Source of the DNA: Glaciihabitans tibetensis
GTDB lineage: Bacteria; Actinomycetota; Actinomycetes; Actinomycetales; Microbacteriaceae
Direction of reading: 5' to 3'
NCBI RefSeq assembly: GCF_003003265.1
Contig: NZ_PVTL01000002.1
Coordinates: 398,738-462,737, forward strand
DNA: 64,000 bases
Made by a program: the position numbers and the translations under genes. A model generated the notes under the pieces. That model did not search any database. It was not told the origin of the DNA and saw only the letters and a list, made by a program, of their open reading frames with translations. Within the stretch, counting starts at the first letter, position 1; each line of letters starts with the position of its first letter. This document shows, piece after piece, positions 8,358-17,139 of the stretch.

Positions 8358-9719
8358 GTGATCAACGGCGCCGTGTCCCTGCCCCTCGACCTCCCGGAAC
8401 TCAGCTTCACGGCCTCGGGTAATGCGCTGGTGAGGCGCACGGTTCTGCCCAGCGGAGTGCGAGTCCTGAGCGAGAACGTTCCCGGCGCACGCAGCTCGAC
8501 CGTCGGCTTCTGGGTCGCCGTGGGATCCCGGGACGAGCTGCCCGACACCTACGGTTCCACACACTTCCTCGAGCACCTCCTGTTCAAGGGCACGGCCAGC
8601 CGGAGCGCCCTCGATATCGCGGTCAGTTTCGACTCCGTCGGCGGCGAGCACAATGCCATGACGGCCAAGGAATACACCTGCTACTACGCGAAGGTGCAGG
8701 ACAGGGACCTCGCGATGGCGGTCGACGTCATCGCGGACATGCTGGCCTCGTCGACATTGGACCCCGATGAGTTCGAGACCGAGCGCGGCGTGATCCTCGA
8801 AGAACTCGCCATGGCCGATGATGATCCAGCGGATGTCACGGGGGAGCGTTTCTTCGAAGCGGTGCTCGGTGACCACCCGCTCGGTCGGCCCATCGGTGGC
8901 AACGCCGAAACAATCGGGGCGGTCACCAGGCAAGCAGTCTGGAACCACTACCGGGCCAACTATCGAGCCCAGGATCTCGTCATCACGGTTGCGGGCGCGG
9001 TGGACCACGAAGCCCTCGTCGGCTGGGTCCAGGCTGCGCTGGTGCGCGCCGACTGGGACCTCGACGTCGCGGCGGAGCCGGTAGCCCGCCGCGCGGCGAC
9101 GGGAGGGCTGGTGCAGCGCGGGAGCGCGCTGTCGGTGGTGCAGCGTCCCATCGAGCAGGCCAACGTCCTGCTCGGTGTTGCCGGCCTCGCCGCGACCGAC
9201 CCGCGACGCGCGACGCTCACGGTTCTCAACTCGATCCTCGGCGGCGGAATGTCGAGCCGATTGTTCCAGGAGATTCGGGAGAAACGTGGTCTCGCCTACT
9301 CCGTGTACTCCTTCAGTCCGAGTTATTCCGACGCTGGCCTCTTCGGCATCTACGCGGGATGCTCGCCGAGCAAGGCGGGTCAGGTCGCCGATCTGATGCA
9401 CCGGGAGTTCCGGCGCATCGGAACGGATGGTGTGACCAGCGAAGAGATGCAGCGGGCCGCTGGCCAGCTGAGCGGGACATCCGCCCTCGCCCTGGAAGAC
9501 TCAGACACCCGCATGTCCCGGCTCGGCAGAAGCGAGATCACCCTCGGTGAATTTGCCGACCTGGATGAGTCGCTTCGGCGCATCGCCCGCGTCACCCCGG
9601 AAGACGTGCGCGAACTGGCGGAGGAGCTGTTCAGTCGCCCGCTGTCCATCGCCGCGGTGGGCACGATCGACGAAGACGCTTTTACGGGGTTGGCAGAGTC
9701 GCCCACCCTCGCTCGTTAG
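8358..9719 (+). CDS. pepR: M16-family zinc metallopeptidase (PepR-like)
   Basis: 453 residues, GTG start. The inverted zinc motif HFLEH (residues 69-73) and the downstream glutamate in ERGVILEELA are present, as is the C-terminal M16 domain with GGGMSSRLFQEIREKRGLAYSV. Homologues near pnp in actinobacteria are processing-peptidase-like enzymes of unclear substrate. In mycobacteria pepR directly follows the PNPase gene; here repeats and two genes separate them. The promoter looks leaderless. Confidence 0.93.
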   Translation: MINGAVSLPLDLPELSFTASGNALVRRTVLPSGVRVLSENVPGARSSTVGFWVAVGSRDELPDTYGSTHFLEHLLFKGTASRSALDIAVSFDSVGGEHNAMTAKEYTCYYAKVQDRDLAMAVDVIADMLASSTLDPDEFETERGVILEELAMADDDPADVTGERFFEAVLGDHPLGRPIGGNAETIGAVTRQAVWNHYRANYRAQDLVITVAGAVDHEALVGWVQAALVRADWDLDVAAEPVARRAATGGLVQRGSALSVVQRPIEQANVLLGVAGLAATDPRRATLTVLNSILGGGMSSRLFQEIREKRGLAYSVYSFSPSYSDAGLFGIYAGCSPSKAGQVADLMHREFRRIGTDGVTSEEMQRAAGQLSGTSALALEDSDTRMSRLGRSEITLGEFADLDESLRRIARVTPEDVRELAEELFSRPLSIAAVGTIDEDAFTGLAESPTLAR

Positions 9720-9745
9720 ACAAGTCAAGAATTGCAGGTACGTCC

Positions 9746-10348
9746 ATGAGCCACTTCCTCTACCTCGTGCGCCACGGCGAGCAGCAGGACGCCGAGTACG
9801 GCCTTCCCGATGGCCCGCTCTCTGAGCGTGGAAAGCGGCAGGCACGGGCCATTGCCGAGCGCCTGGGTGGGATCCCGTTCACGGGAGCGTGGCACTCGCC
9901 GCTCACCCGGGCGTCGGAGACCGCCAGGATCATGACGGAGCGGATGCCGGCGCTCGAGTCTCACCCGAGCACGCTCCTGATCGACTGCATCCCGAGCGGG
10001 CCGACCCCGGATATGCCTCACGCGTTCGTGCCCTTCTTCGGATCGGTCACGCCCGAGCAGATCGAGGCGGGCGAGGCGCAGATGACGGATGCCGCGAACG
10101 AGTGGTTTGTGCCCTCGCGGGAAGACCGTCACGACCTCCTGATAACGCACAACTTTGTAATTGCGTGGTTTGTGCGTGAAACCTTTGGCGCGGCTGCCTG
10201 GCGGTGGATGGGTGTGAACCAGGCGAACTGTGGGCTGACCATCATCCGGGTGCGCTCATCAAAGCCGTCGGTGCTGATCACGCACAACGACCTCGGCCAT
10301 CTCCCCGCTGAGCTGCGCACGGGCCTCCCGGTCAACCAGCCCTACTAG
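9746..10348 (+). CDS. Histidine phosphatase family protein
   Basis: 200 residues, ATG at 9746, 26 bp after pepR. The catalytic RHGE motif lies at residues 9-12, with the second arginine region GAWHSPLTRASETA (about 49-62) and the C-terminal catalytic histidine in LLITHNF (about 131-137). It belongs to the phosphoglycerate-mutase-like superfamily of phosphohistidine phosphatases; the substrate is unknown. It converges with the acetyltransferase gene. Confidence 0.9.
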   Translation: MSHFLYLVRHGEQQDAEYGLPDGPLSERGKRQARAIAERLGGIPFTGAWHSPLTRASETARIMTERMPALESHPSTLLIDCIPSGPTPDMPHAFVPFFGSVTPEQIEAGEAQMTDAANEWFVPSREDRHDLLITHNFVIAWFVRETFGAAAWRWMGVNQANCGLTIIRVRSSKPSVLITHNDLGHLPAELRTGLPVNQPY

Positions 10349-10377
10349 GCACCGCACCATCAACACGAACCTGGTGT

Positions 10378-10878
10378 TCAGCCGAGCAGCTTGCCGAGCC
10401 AGGTGGTCGCGTTGGGGTTGCTGTTGTATGGCTCGATCTCGGTGAATCCGCTCGAGCGGTACAGGCCGCCGGCGGCTTCCAGGCTCGCATTGGTGTCGAG
10501 GACGAGCTCGGTCGCTCCTAATGCGCGGGCGCTGCGTTCGAGTTCCGCGAGCAGGGCCCGCCCGAGCCCCAGGCCGCGGGTGTGCGGTTGCAGCCACAGG
10601 TGCTTCACTTCGTAACGCACCCGTGCGCCTGCGGCATTGGCCGGGTCGTCGAGCTTGCGGATCCCGCCGCAGCCGACGTCCGATGCGTCTCCCGCGAGAT
10701 CCTCTCCCTCGACCACGAGGAAAACACCGCGGGGCGGCACAAACTCGCGCGCGTCGGGCAACGTCGTCTTATAGGTGCCCTGATCGCCCGGGAACGACAG
10801 CGTGCGAGCGGAGAAGTACTCGGCCAGGAGCGCCTGCGCCGAATCGTCCAGAACCGAGACCTCACGAAAACTCACCAT
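10378..10878 (-). CDS. GNAT-family N-acetyltransferase
   Basis: 166 residues, ATG at 10878. The acetyl-CoA binding signature is QPHTRGLGLGRALL (about residues 96-109), and the C-terminal GGLYRSSGFTEIEPY is the usual last strand-helix. It is divergent from dapB across only 56 bp. On the minus strand TAGGCT (10885-10890) lies 6 nt before its ATG, so the mRNA is probably leaderless. Acceptor substrate unknown. Confidence 0.9.
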   Translation of the reverse strand: MVSFREVSVLDDSAQALLAEYFSARTLSFPGDQGTYKTTLPDAREFVPPRGVFLVVEGEDLAGDASDVGCGGIRKLDDPANAAGARVRYEVKHLWLQPHTRGLGLGRALLAELERSARALGATELVLDTNASLEAAGGLYRSSGFTEIEPYNSNPNATTWLGKLLG

Positions 10879-10884
10879 GGTTCC

Positions 10885-10890
10885 AGCCTA
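10885..10890 (-). promoter_or_regulatory. -10 hexamer for a leaderless GNAT transcript
   Basis: Minus-strand TAGGCT, 6 nt before the ATG at 10878. It lies back to back with the dapB promoter. Confidence 0.5.
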
Positions 10891-10922
10891 CGGCGGCGCC
10901 GACGCGGGCCGGCAAGCCTTGG

Positions 10923-10928
10923 TAGATT
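10923..10928 (+). promoter_or_regulatory. -10 hexamer for a leaderless dapB transcript
   Basis: TAGATT, 6 nt before the ATG at 10935; no ribosome binding site is visible. Confidence 0.5.
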
Positions 10929-10934
10929 GAGCGG

Positions 10935-11678
10935 ATGACAACAAAGGTCGCGGTGGTCGGCGCTACCGGCACAATGGGCAGGCTCGCTTCACAGATCATC
11001 GATGCGGCCGATGACCTCGAACTCGTGGCACAGATTGGCTCCAAGGGCGAGCTGTCGCAAATGCTGGGGGCGGATGTCGCGCTCGATGTCACTCTGCCTG
11101 CGGTGAGTCCGGGCGTGGTGGAGTACGCGCTGTCGCAGGGGATCAACGTTGTGGTCGGCACCTCGGGATGGTCCAACCAACGGATCACCACGCTTGAGCG
11201 TTCCATCCGCGACAATCCCGACGCCGGGGTTCTCATCATTCCCAATTTCTCCATGGGCTCCGTTCTGGCAACCTCATTCGCCGCGTTGGCGGCCCGGTTC
11301 TTTGACTCGATCGAGATCATCGAAGCGCACCACCTCGGAAAGTCGGATTCCCCCTCCGGGACGGCAGTGCGCACCGCGGAACTCATCGGTGTGGCGCGCG
11401 CCGAGCTCGGCCCGGTGATCGCACCCCACGCCGACCAGCGAGCGCGCGGTCAGCAGGTGTCGAGTGTGCCAATCCACAGCCTGCGCATGCAGGGCGTGGT
11501 CGCCAAGCAGGATGTCATCTTCGGCGGCACCGGTGAGGTGCTCACGATCAGCCACGACACCCTCGCACCGAGCGCCTATGAGTCGGGGATCCTGCTGGCG
11601 CTGCGCGCGGCGCGGGATGCTCGCGGTGTTGTTGTGGGCCTCGACAAGCTGCTCGACCTGGGGAGCCACGCGGAATGA
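10935..11678 (+). CDS. dapB: 4-hydroxy-tetrahydrodipicolinate reductase
   Basis: 247 residues. NAD(P)H binding loop VAVVGATGTMGR at the N-terminus and the catalytic EAHHLGKSDSPSGTA motif (about 132-146) identify DapB, which reduces the DapA product in the diaminopimelate/lysine pathway. The next gene overlaps by 4 bp (ATGA). dapA lies 2.7 kb downstream and dapF at 30141, as in other actinobacteria. Confidence 0.96.
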   Translation: MTTKVAVVGATGTMGRLASQIIDAADDLELVAQIGSKGELSQMLGADVALDVTLPAVSPGVVEYALSQGINVVVGTSGWSNQRITTLERSIRDNPDAGVLIIPNFSMGSVLATSFAALAARFFDSIEIIEAHHLGKSDSPSGTAVRTAELIGVARAELGPVIAPHADQRARGQQVSSVPIHSLRMQGVVAKQDVIFGGTGEVLTISHDTLAPSAYESGILLALRAARDARGVVVGLDKLLDLGSHAE

Positions 11679-12136
11679 AAAACCGTGTCGCCGCCATCAC
11701 GATGGCGGCACTGCTGCTGCTGTACCTGGTGCTGGTGATGCGCTACGCGTTCGTGCTCATCACGACCGATGTTCCGGCGGCCCGCGCGATGGGGTTTGCC
11801 CTCGCGGTGCTTCCGGTCGTGGGATTCTGGGCGCTCTACGCTGAAATCGCGTTTGTTTTGCGGGGGGAGAGCATGGTCAGGGCCCTGGCCGCGCTCGGTG
11901 AGCTACCGGTCGACGACCTTCCCCGGCTGCCCAGCGGGCGAATCGATCCGAAGGAAGCCGACAAGCAGTTTCCGGCGTTCCAGGCGGAAGTCGAGGCCGC
12001 GCCAGCGGACTGGAAGGCCTGGACCCGCCTCGGCCTCGCCTACGACGCCAGTGGCGACCGCAAACGGGCACGCTGGGCGACGCGTCAGGCGATCAGGCTG
12101 AGGCGGGGCAAACCGTTGTCTCCCCGCTCGGCCTGA
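11675..12136 (+). CDS. Small membrane protein with a TPR-like tail
   Basis: 153 residues, ATG overlapping the dapB stop. Two TM segments (about 5-27 and 39-64) are followed by a cytosolic part in which APADWKAWTRLGLAYDASGDRKRARWATRQAIRL (written as two pieces: a helix starting APADWKAW and one starting RKRARWAT) looks like a single tetratricopeptide repeat. Translational coupling to dapB is likely. Similar short proteins appear next to dapB in related genomes as far as I recall, but the function is unknown. Confidence 0.8.
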   Translation: MKNRVAAITMAALLLLYLVLVMRYAFVLITTDVPAARAMGFALAVLPVVGFWALYAEIAFVLRGESMVRALAALGELPVDDLPRLPSGRIDPKEADKQFPAFQAEVEAAPADWKAWTRLGLAYDASGDRKRARWATRQAIRLRRGKPLSPRSA

Positions 12137-12142
12137 CCGCGA

Positions 12143-13087
12143 TCAGCGTTTGGCGAGCATCTCGTCGATTGCGGATTCCACCGTCGTGTGACGGAACCGG
12201 AAACCATCTGCGAGCAGACGCTCGGGCAGGGCCTTCTGGCTTGCCAGCAGCAGGTCCAGTCCGGCGGAGCCGAGGGCGGTGGTGATGACTTTCTCCGGCA
12301 CGGCCAGCACGTGCGGCCGGTGCATCGCGTGAGCGAGGTACCGCGTGATCCGGTCGGCCGTGACGGGCGTGGGTCCGACGAGGTTCACTGCACCGCTGAG
12401 TGAGCTGGTGAGCAGGTGACGGATGGCGGCCGCCTCGTCGTACAGGCTGATCCAGGGCCAGTGCTGTCCGCCGCCGCCCATGCGGGCTCCCAACCCGAAC
12501 CGGGTGAGGGGGAGCAGGGGAGTGAAGGCACCGCCGCGCCCCACCACCAGCCCGGTGCGGAAGGTGACCACCCGGGTGGACTCGGGAGCGACGTGAGCCG
12601 CCTCCTCCCACGCCTCCACCACGTCGGCGAGGAAGCCATCGCCCTTGGACGATTCCTCGGTCAGGCGCACACCCGGGCGATCGCCGTAGTAACCGACCGC
12701 AGAGCCGTTCAGAAAAATCCTGGGCGGCGTGGACGCCTGCGCCATCGCCTCGGTCAGCGTCTTGGTGGCGTCCACCCGGGACGCGAGAATCTCTTCCCGA
12801 TACTTCTTTGTCCACGGCAGACGCCCGGTGGGGGCGCCGGAGAGGTTGATGACCGCGTCGACGGACTCCATCAGGGACGGATCCACCATGTGCGAGGACG
12901 GGGCCCAGTTGAACTCCGCGTCGGACCGGGGCGAGGCGCGAACCAGTTTCAGGACGGTGTGGCCGTCGTTCTCCAGCTGCCGAACGAGCTCGGTCCCGAT
13001 GAAACCGGACGCGCCCGAAACCAGTACCCGCAGCGGAGGGTGCACCGTGAGCGGCAGGGGCTCGGCCGGGCGCGTTGATTCAGTCAC
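12143..13087 (-). CDS. TIGR01777-type NAD(P)-binding epimerase (YfcH/SulA-like)
   Basis: 314 residues, GTG start overlapping the last base of the upstream osmC stop (TAGTG). The Rossmann motif VLVSGASGFIGTELV (about 20-34), the AVINLSGAP segment and a YYG motif in SAVGYYGDRPG are typical, and the C-terminus carries a DUF1731-like segment (LLASQKALPERLLADGF). The family is widespread and related to short-chain epimerases; no reaction is established. It probably forms an operon with the OsmC gene. Confidence 0.9.
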   Translation of the reverse strand: MTESTRPAEPLPLTVHPPLRVLVSGASGFIGTELVRQLENDGHTVLKLVRASPRSDAEFNWAPSSHMVDPSLMESVDAVINLSGAPTGRLPWTKKYREEILASRVDATKTLTEAMAQASTPPRIFLNGSAVGYYGDRPGVRLTEESSKGDGFLADVVEAWEEAAHVAPESTRVVTFRTGLVVGRGGAFTPLLPLTRFGLGARMGGGGQHWPWISLYDEAAAIRHLLTSSLSGAVNLVGPTPVTADRITRYLAHAMHRPHVLAVPEKVITTALGSAGLDLLLASQKALPERLLADGFRFRHTTVESAIDEMLAKR

Positions 13088-13512
13088 TACGCGAGACTGG
13101 CTTCCAGGGTGATCGGAATGCCGGCGAGAGCCTGCGAGACGGGGCAGTTCGCCTTGGCCTCCTCAGCCAGCTTCTCGAAGTCCTCCTCGCTGATTCCGGG
13201 CACCTTCGCGCTGACCAGCAGGTGGCTGCCCTTGATCCCCTCACCGGGGACGAAGGTCACGGCCGAGGTGACCTGGAGGCTTTCCGGGGGAGTGCCGAAG
13301 CCTGCCAGCGCCATGGCAAACGCCATCGAGTAGCAGGCCGAGTGCGCTGCCCCAAGTAGCTCTTCCGGGTTGGTCTTGCCCACTTCACCCTCGGCGCGAG
13401 CCTGCCACGAGACCGGGAATTCTGCCGCGTCGGACGAGTCGAGCGAGGTGGTCCCTGATCCGCTGGTGAGATCGCCGAACCACAGTGTTGTTGCTTCGCT
13501 GGTCAATGCCAT
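13087..13512 (-). CDS. OsmC-family peroxiredoxin-like protein
   Basis: 141 residues, ATG at 13512 with an AAGGAGGA site (minus strand) just upstream. The two redox cysteines of OsmC/Ohr proteins are present in AAHSACYSMA (about 55-64) and KANCPVSQAL (about 122-131). Such proteins reduce organic hydroperoxides with dithiol cofactors in the cytosol. It overlaps the epimerase gene by one base, so the two are likely co-transcribed. Confidence 0.92.
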   Translation of the reverse strand: MALTSEATTLWFGDLTSGSGTTSLDSSDAAEFPVSWQARAEGEVGKTNPEELLGAAHSACYSMAFAMALAGFGTPPESLQVTSAVTFVPGEGIKGSHLLVSAKVPGISEEDFEKLAEEAKANCPVSQALAGIPITLEASLA

Positions 13513-13636
13513 GAAATCCTCCTTAGGAAGTCACCAGCCTATTCCGGCGAGCCTGAGAGCGGGGCGCGACGCTCGGAACCCGACATCCCCCTGTCCCCAT
13601 CCGGCGTGGACAACGGCAGAGGTCAGTGGACTCCAC

Positions 13637-13642
13637 TATCGT
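13637..13642 (+). promoter_or_regulatory. -10 hexamer deciding the thyX start
   Basis: TATCGT followed by 7 nt and GTG at 13650. This argues for a leaderless mRNA and against the upstream GTGs at 13626 and 13641. Confidence 0.45.
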
Positions 13643-13649
13643 GAAGACC

Positions 13650-14378
13650 GTGCCAGAAGAGATCCAGTTTCGTTCAGATGTAACCGTTGAGCTTGTGCGC
13701 GCAAATGCGTCGGATTCCGATGTTCTGTTTGCCGCCCGTGTTTCCACCCAGGGTGAGAAGACCCTCGAGGGCGCACAGGACGCCAACGTGGATGCCGAAC
13801 GGGGCAAGGGGCTGATCAACTATCTGATGCGCGACCGCCACGGCTCGCCGTTCGAGCACAACTCGATGACCTTCTACGTGCAGGCACCGATTTTCGTGTT
13901 TCGTGAGTTCATGCGTCACCGCATCGCGTCCTACAACGAAGAAAGCGGGCGCTATCGCGAGCTGAACCCGACATTTTATGTTCCGGCACCCGAGCGCAAT
14001 CTCCTGCAGGTGGGCAAGGCAGGCGCCTACGACTTCCTGCCCGGCACCCCCGAGCAGTTCGAGTTGGTCTCTGGGGAGGTTCGCCGTACCTCCACAGAGG
14101 CATACTCCTCATATCAGCGGATGCTGGACGCCGGTGTCGCCCGTGAGGTCGCACGTATCGTGCTGCCCCTGAACATCTTCTCGTCGATGTACGTGACGAT
14201 GAACGCGAGGGCGCTGATGAACTTCCTGAGCCTGCGCACCAAGCGCGAGGGCAGCCACTTTCCGTCCTTCCCGCAGCGCGAGATCGAAATGGTCGCGGAG
14301 AAGATGGAAGCGCACTTTGCCGAGTTGATGCCGTACACCTACGAGGCATTCGGCAAAAACGGCCGCGTCGCGCCCTAA
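13650..14378 (+). CDS. thyX: Flavin-dependent thymidylate synthase
   Basis: 242 residues from the GTG at 13650; an upstream GTG at 13626 is possible but would overlap the proposed promoter. The ThyX signature RHRIASYNEES (RHRX7S) is present. It methylates dUMP to dTMP with methylenetetrahydrofolate and FAD. thyX next to dapA is the actinobacterial order. dapA begins 17 bp after the stop with its own TAATCT hexamer. Confidence 0.96.
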   Translation: MPEEIQFRSDVTVELVRANASDSDVLFAARVSTQGEKTLEGAQDANVDAERGKGLINYLMRDRHGSPFEHNSMTFYVQAPIFVFREFMRHRIASYNEESGRYRELNPTFYVPAPERNLLQVGKAGAYDFLPGTPEQFELVSGEVRRTSTEAYSSYQRMLDAGVAREVARIVLPLNIFSSMYVTMNARALMNFLSLRTKREGSHFPSFPQREIEMVAEKMEAHFAELMPYTYEAFGKNGRVAP

Positions 14379-14382
14379 GCGG

Positions 14383-14388
14383 TAATCT
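14383..14388 (+). promoter_or_regulatory. -10 hexamer for a leaderless dapA transcript
   Basis: TAATCT, 7 nt before the GTG at 14396, just after the thyX stop. Confidence 0.5.
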
Positions 14389-14395
14389 GTAAAAC

Positions 14396-15373
14396 GTGTC
14401 TACGCCCCAAAATCCCTTCGGCCAGGTTCTCGTTGCTCTTGTGACGCCGTTTACGGCGGACGGCGAGGTGAGCTGGTCCGATGTGGAGAAGCACATCGAC
14501 GACGTCATCACGGCCGGTGCCGATGGCATCGTGGTCACCGGCACGACGGGCGAGACCAGCACGCTCACCGACCCGGAGAAAATCCGGTTGGTTGAAGTCG
14601 GCAAGGCCGTCGCGGGCAACCGCGCCAAGATCATCACCGGCGGTGGCTCGAACGAGACCGCCCACGCGATCGAACTGGCGAAAAAGAGCGAGGCCGCCGG
14701 CGCGGACGGCAACATGATCGTCACGCCGTACTACAACAAGCCGACCCAGGCCGGCGTGCTCACCCACTTCCGCATGATCGCCGACGCCACCGACCTGCCG
14801 GTGATTCTCTACGACATCCCGGGCCGCACCGGCATCCCGATCAAGTACGAGACGATCCTGCGTGCGTCCAAGCACCCCAACATCCTGGCGGTCAAGGACG
14901 CGAAGGGCGATCTCAGCGAGGTCAGCCGGGTCCTGAACCAGACCGACCTGATCTACTTCAGCGGCGATGACGCGAACGTGCTGCCCAGCCTCGCAATCGG
15001 TGTCACCGGCCTCATCGGGGTGACGGCGAACATCGCCGCAACGCCGTACCGCCACATGATCGACGCCGTGAACGCCGGCGACCTCCACACCGCGACGGCG
15101 GCCCACCGGGCCCTCGAGCCCCTGGTGCGCGCGACGATGACCCACGTTCCCGGAACCGTGGCAGTCAAGTACATCCTGCACGGGCTCGGTCGCATCAAAA
15201 GCCCACGGGTGCGCCTGCCGCTGGTCGGCCCAGAAGAGTGGGAAGCCGCGCAGATCGAAGACGAGATCGACCTGGTCAAGGACATCGCCGGCGTCAGCTT
15301 TGCCAACTTCCGCCCGGATCGCAACGCCGCCGCTGGTGGTGCACTGCCCAAGGTTGCCGGGACAACCCGCTAG
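14396..15373 (+). CDS. dapA: 4-hydroxy-tetrahydrodipicolinate synthase
   Basis: 325 residues, GTG start. The family motifs are present: VVTGTTGETSTLT near residue 46, the catalytic Tyr in ILYDIPGRTG (about 141) and the Schiff-base Lys in ILAVKDAKGDL (about 167). It condenses pyruvate with aspartate semialdehyde, the first committed step to diaminopimelate and lysine. The C-terminus is some 20 residues longer than the compact form. The stop (TAG, 15371-15373) overlaps the Shine-Dalgarno of rnj, which suggests coupling. Confidence 0.96.
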   Translation: MSTPQNPFGQVLVALVTPFTADGEVSWSDVEKHIDDVITAGADGIVVTGTTGETSTLTDPEKIRLVEVGKAVAGNRAKIITGGGSNETAHAIELAKKSEAAGADGNMIVTPYYNKPTQAGVLTHFRMIADATDLPVILYDIPGRTGIPIKYETILRASKHPNILAVKDAKGDLSEVSRVLNQTDLIYFSGDDANVLPSLAIGVTGLIGVTANIAATPYRHMIDAVNAGDLHTATAAHRALEPLVRATMTHVPGTVAVKYILHGLGRIKSPRVRLPLVGPEEWEAAQIEDEIDLVKDIAGVSFANFRPDRNAAAGGALPKVAGTTR

Positions 15374-15380
15374 GAGCCAG

Positions 15381-17057
15381 ATGCCCGTTAAAGTATTCGC
15401 ACCGTCCCCCCTCAAGCGCGGAACGTTGCGCGTAATCCCCATTGGTGGGCTCGGCGAAATCGGTCGCAACATGACCTCGTACGAGATCGACGGCAAGATC
15501 CTCATTGTCGACTGCGGGGTGCTGTTTCCGGAGGAACATCAGCCGGGAGTTGACCTGATCCTGCCCGATTTCTCGCCGATCCGGGATCGGCTCGCAGACA
15601 TCGTCGGAGTGGTGCTCACCCACGGTCATGAGGATCACATCGGTGCTGTGCCCTACCTGTTACGCCTGCGTGACGACATCCCCCTCATCGGTTCCACGCT
15701 CACGCTCGCCTTCATCGAAGCCAAGCTGAAAGAGCACCGCATCAAGCCGTATACCCTCACGGTCGCGGAGGGCCAGAGCGAGAAGCTCGGTCCGTTCGAT
15801 CTCGAGTTCATCGCGGTGAACCACTCGATCCCGGACGCGCTCGCGGTTGCGATCAAGACGGACGCGGGCGTTGTTTTGCACACCGGCGATTTCAAGATGG
15901 ACCAGTTGCCGCTGGATGATCGCATCACCGACCTGCGCGCCTTTGCGCGCCTCGGCGAGGTCGGCGTCGACCTGTTCCTGCCGGACTCGACCAACGCCGA
16001 CGTGCCCGGGTTTACGGCCAACGAGCGAGACATTGGGCCCGTTCTGGCCGCCGTGATCGCCAAGGCCCCGCGCCGGGTGATTGTCGCGAGTTTCTCCAGT
16101 CACGTCCATCGTGTGCAGCAGGTGTTGGATGCCGCGGCGGAGAACAATCGCAAGGTAGTACTCATGGGCCGCTCGATGGTGCGCAACATGGGCATCGCGG
16201 CCGATCTCGGGTACCTCAAGGTGCCCACGGGGGTGCTGATCGACGCCAAGAAAGCCGTCGACCTTCCGGACGAACGACTGGTGTACATGAGCACGGGCAG
16301 CCAGGGCGAGCCCATGGCCGTGCTCGCACGGATGGCGAACCGTGAGCACCAGATCGAGGTGGGCAAGGGCGACACCGTGATACTCGCGTCGTCGCTCATC
16401 CCGGGCAATGAGAACGCCGTCTACCGCGTGATCAACGGGCTGATGAAGCTGGGGGCGAACGTCGTGCACAAGGGCAACGCCAAGGTGCACGTCTCTGGCC
16501 ACGCGTCCGGAGGCGAGCTGCTCTACGTGTACAACATCCTCAAACCCAAAAACGTGCTGCCCGTCCATGGCGAGCAGCGTCACCTCGTTGCGAACGCGAA
16601 CCTGGCCATCCAGACCGGTGTGCCGGAAGAGAACACCTTCGTCGTCGAGGATGGCACCGTCATCGACCTGCACGACGGGTACGCCGCGGTGGTGGGTCAG
16701 TTGGACCTCGGATTCGTCTATGTCGACGGCTCAAGTGTCGGAGCGATCACCGATGCGGACCTGAAAGACCGGCGCATCCTGTCTGAAGAGGGGTTCATCT
16801 CGATCTTCGTCGCGATCGATGCCCAGACCGGACAGGTCATCGTGGGCCCGGAGATCCAGGCGCGGGGATACGCGGAAGACCAGGAGGTGTTCAACACCAT
16901 TCGCCCGCAAATCATCAAGGCCCTGCAGGATGCCGCGGCGAACGGCACGCGCGACACCCACGGGTTCGCGCAGGTGATCCGCCGCACCGTGGGGCGCTGG
17001 GTGAACACGCAGCACCGCCGTCGACCGATGATCATCCCCGTGGTCATCGAGGCGTAA
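15381..17057 (+). CDS. rnj: Ribonuclease J
   Basis: 558 residues. ATG at 15381 follows TAGGAG, which includes the dapA stop; the open frame starting at 15300 overlaps dapA and is not used. The metallo-beta-lactamase zinc motif LTHGHEDHIGAV lies at about residue 79, followed by the beta-CASP domain (VASFSSHVHRVQQV; SGHASGGELLYVYN) and the C-terminal RNase J domain. It has endo- and 5' exoribonuclease activity on mRNA and rRNA and works alongside PNPase, also in this window. Confidence 0.96.
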   Translation: MPVKVFAPSPLKRGTLRVIPIGGLGEIGRNMTSYEIDGKILIVDCGVLFPEEHQPGVDLILPDFSPIRDRLADIVGVVLTHGHEDHIGAVPYLLRLRDDIPLIGSTLTLAFIEAKLKEHRIKPYTLTVAEGQSEKLGPFDLEFIAVNHSIPDALAVAIKTDAGVVLHTGDFKMDQLPLDDRITDLRAFARLGEVGVDLFLPDSTNADVPGFTANERDIGPVLAAVIAKAPRRVIVASFSSHVHRVQQVLDAAAENNRKVVLMGRSMVRNMGIAADLGYLKVPTGVLIDAKKAVDLPDERLVYMSTGSQGEPMAVLARMANREHQIEVGKGDTVILASSLIPGNENAVYRVINGLMKLGANVVHKGNAKVHVSGHASGGELLYVYNILKPKNVLPVHGEQRHLVANANLAIQTGVPEENTFVVEDGTVIDLHDGYAAVVGQLDLGFVYVDGSSVGAITDADLKDRRILSEEGFISIFVAIDAQTGQVIVGPEIQARGYAEDQEVFNTIRPQIIKALQDAAANGTRDTHGFAQVIRRTVGRWVNTQHRRRPMIIPVVIEA

Positions 17058-17061
17058 ACCT

Positions 17062-17078
17062 CATCCTCTCGGAGGATG
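17062..17078 (+). terminator. Weak hairpin after rnj
   Basis: catcctc/gaggatg stem of 7 bp with a 3-nt loop, 4 nt after the rnj stop; no U-tract. Confidence 0.4.
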
Positions 17079-17139
17079 CCGCAGGACGCGGTTCACCTCT
17101 AAGCTTCCCTCAGGTATTGCTGGTGATCTGGGGGAAACT